Shown in pieces: positions 4,722 to 5,443 of a stretch of DNA of 5,443 nucleotides (the stretch's first letter is position 1; each line of letters opens with the position of its first letter). The DNA is from Flavobacteriales bacterium. GTDB taxonomy: Bacteria > Bacteroidota > Bacteroidia > Flavobacteriales_D > CANHHI01. The stretch covers positions 1 through 5,443 of the forward strand of contig CANHHI010000110.1 of NCBI GenBank assembly GCA_947460225.1, read 5' to 3'. Made by a program: the position numbers and the translations under genes. The notes beneath the pieces were generated by a model. The model ran no database searches, was not told the DNA's origin, and saw nothing but the letters and a program-made list of their open reading frames with translations.

Positions 4722-5443
4722 AAATATTGCTGACTGGCGTAACGGGATACATTGGCAAAAGGCTGTTGCCGATTTTGTGTGCGCAAGGGCATGAAGTGCT
4801 TTGCGCTGTGCGGGATAAAAAACGCTTTGACAAACGTTTATTACAAGATAACATTTCGCTCCTAGAAGTAGATTTTTTAAAAAGCGAAACTTTGCAAGCT
4901 ATTCCAGCAGATATAGACGTTGCGTATTATCTGTTGCATTCCATGTCTTCGGATAGGGACGATTTTCAAAGCCAGGAAGCCTTGTGTGCGCAAAATTTTA
5001 CGCAAGCCATGCGCCAAACCAAGGTGCAACAAGTGATTTTTTTGAGTGGCATCAGCAGTGCTGCGCATTTGTCTAAGCATTTGTCGTCTCGCAAGCAGGT
5101 GGAAAGTATTTTATCCCAAGGCAGTTTTGCGCTCACCACGCTAAACGCTGGTATTATTGTGGGTTCAGGCAGTGCGTCTTTTGAAATTATCCGAGACTTG
5201 GTGGAAAAACTCCCCCTGATGATTACCCCAAAATGGCTCAATACTAAGTGTCAACCCATTGCCATTCGCAATGTTTTGCAATGTTTAACGGGCGTTATTG
5301 CCAAAGCAGAAACTTATAACCAGTCTTATGATATAGGCGGACCCGATGTACTCACTTACAAAGAAATGCTTTTGCAATACGCCAAAATTAGGGGTTTAAG
5401 GCGTTATATTTTCACCATTCCCGTGATGACGCCTCGCATTTCT
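4718..5443 (+). CDS. NAD(P)-binding atypical SDR (YbjT/DUF2867 type), 3' end outside the window
   Basis: The frame stays open for 242 codons to the right edge. It opens with beta-strand MKILLTG and the Rossmann dinucleotide motif GVTGYIG (7-13). Next come AVRD (30-33), VDFLK (51-55), the family-typical YYLLHSM (70-76), QQVIFLSGIS (104-113), LSSRKQVESIL (122-132), LNAGIIVGSGSASFEIIRDL (142-161), MITPKWLNTKCQPIAIRNV (168-186) and YDIGGPDVLTYKEM (204-217). This is the N-terminal domain of YbjT-like atypical SDRs, which are usually about 470-490 residues with a C-terminal DUF2867 domain; that half is missing only because the window ends. Substrate and reaction are unknown. It overlaps the SRPBCC gene by 4 bases and is its likely functional partner. 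Confidence 0.9.
   Translation, partial: MKILLTGVTGYIGKRLLPILCAQGHEVLCAVRDKKRFDKRLLQDNISLLEVDFLKSETLQAIPADIDVAYYLLHSMSSDRDDFQSQEALCAQNFTQAMRQTKVQQVIFLSGISSAAHLSKHLSSRKQVESILSQGSFALTTLNAGIIVGSGSASFEIIRDLVEKLPLMITPKWLNTKCQPIAIRNVLQCLTGVIAKAETYNQSYDIGGPDVLTYKEMLLQYAKIRGLRRYIFTIPVMTPRIS

Noticed and set aside
1..5443. Mobile elements, CRISPR arrays, toxin-antitoxin or defence genes, tRNA/rRNA
   Set aside because: I saw no transposase motifs, spaced direct repeats, attachment-like ends or RNA-gene signatures. All substantial open frames are accounted for by the listed genes.

Overview
The window looks like a chromosomal stretch from a gliding-type member of the Bacteroidota (Cytophagia/Flavobacteriia-like). 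The evidence is an adjacent gldB-gldC pair, A-rich leaders instead of Shine-Dalgarno sequences, and two -7 elements matching the Bacteroidota consensus TAnnTTTG. Base composition is moderately AT-rich with many A/T homopolymer runs. I see no mobile element, CRISPR array, tRNA or rRNA.

Layout. (1) Positions 1-187 hold the possible 3' end of a rightward reading frame (stop TGA at 107-109) and a perfect 13-bp hairpin (95-123), which lies between that frame and the leftward rsgA. (2) Positions 188-2603 are a compact leftward operon, gldB -> gldC -> rsgA: gliding lipoprotein GldB, gliding accessory protein GldC and the ribosome-assembly GTPase RsgA. gldB and gldC are 2 bases apart; gldC and rsgA share one base in a TGATG junction. 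(3) Positions 2604-2647 are a short divergent promoter region. A -7 box on each strand ends in a 19-bp inverted repeat, so the two promoters overlap almost symmetrically. (4) Positions 2648-5443 are a rightward, closely packed gene string: a secreted outer-membrane beta-barrel protein, a DUF2797 protein with two probable zinc sites and a GIY-YIG-like core, an SRPBCC/START-like protein, and an NAD(P)-binding atypical SDR (YbjT/DUF2867 type) that runs off the right edge. Gaps are 5 and 14 bases, then a 4-base ATGA overlap.

How the genes may work together. GldB and GldC belong to the gliding/type IX secretion apparatus of the cell envelope; RsgA is a housekeeping ribosome-maturation factor carried on the same message. 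The beta-barrel gene shares the control region with gldB, so its expression may be tied to that of the gliding operon, but its function is not identifiable here. The SRPBCC and SDR genes overlap and probably act together on a small hydrophobic or redox substrate. As I recall, this pair often sits near photolyase/cryptochrome genes in Bacteroidota, which could be tested just beyond the right edge. The points most worth a second look are the symmetric divergent promoter and the architecture of the DUF2797 protein.
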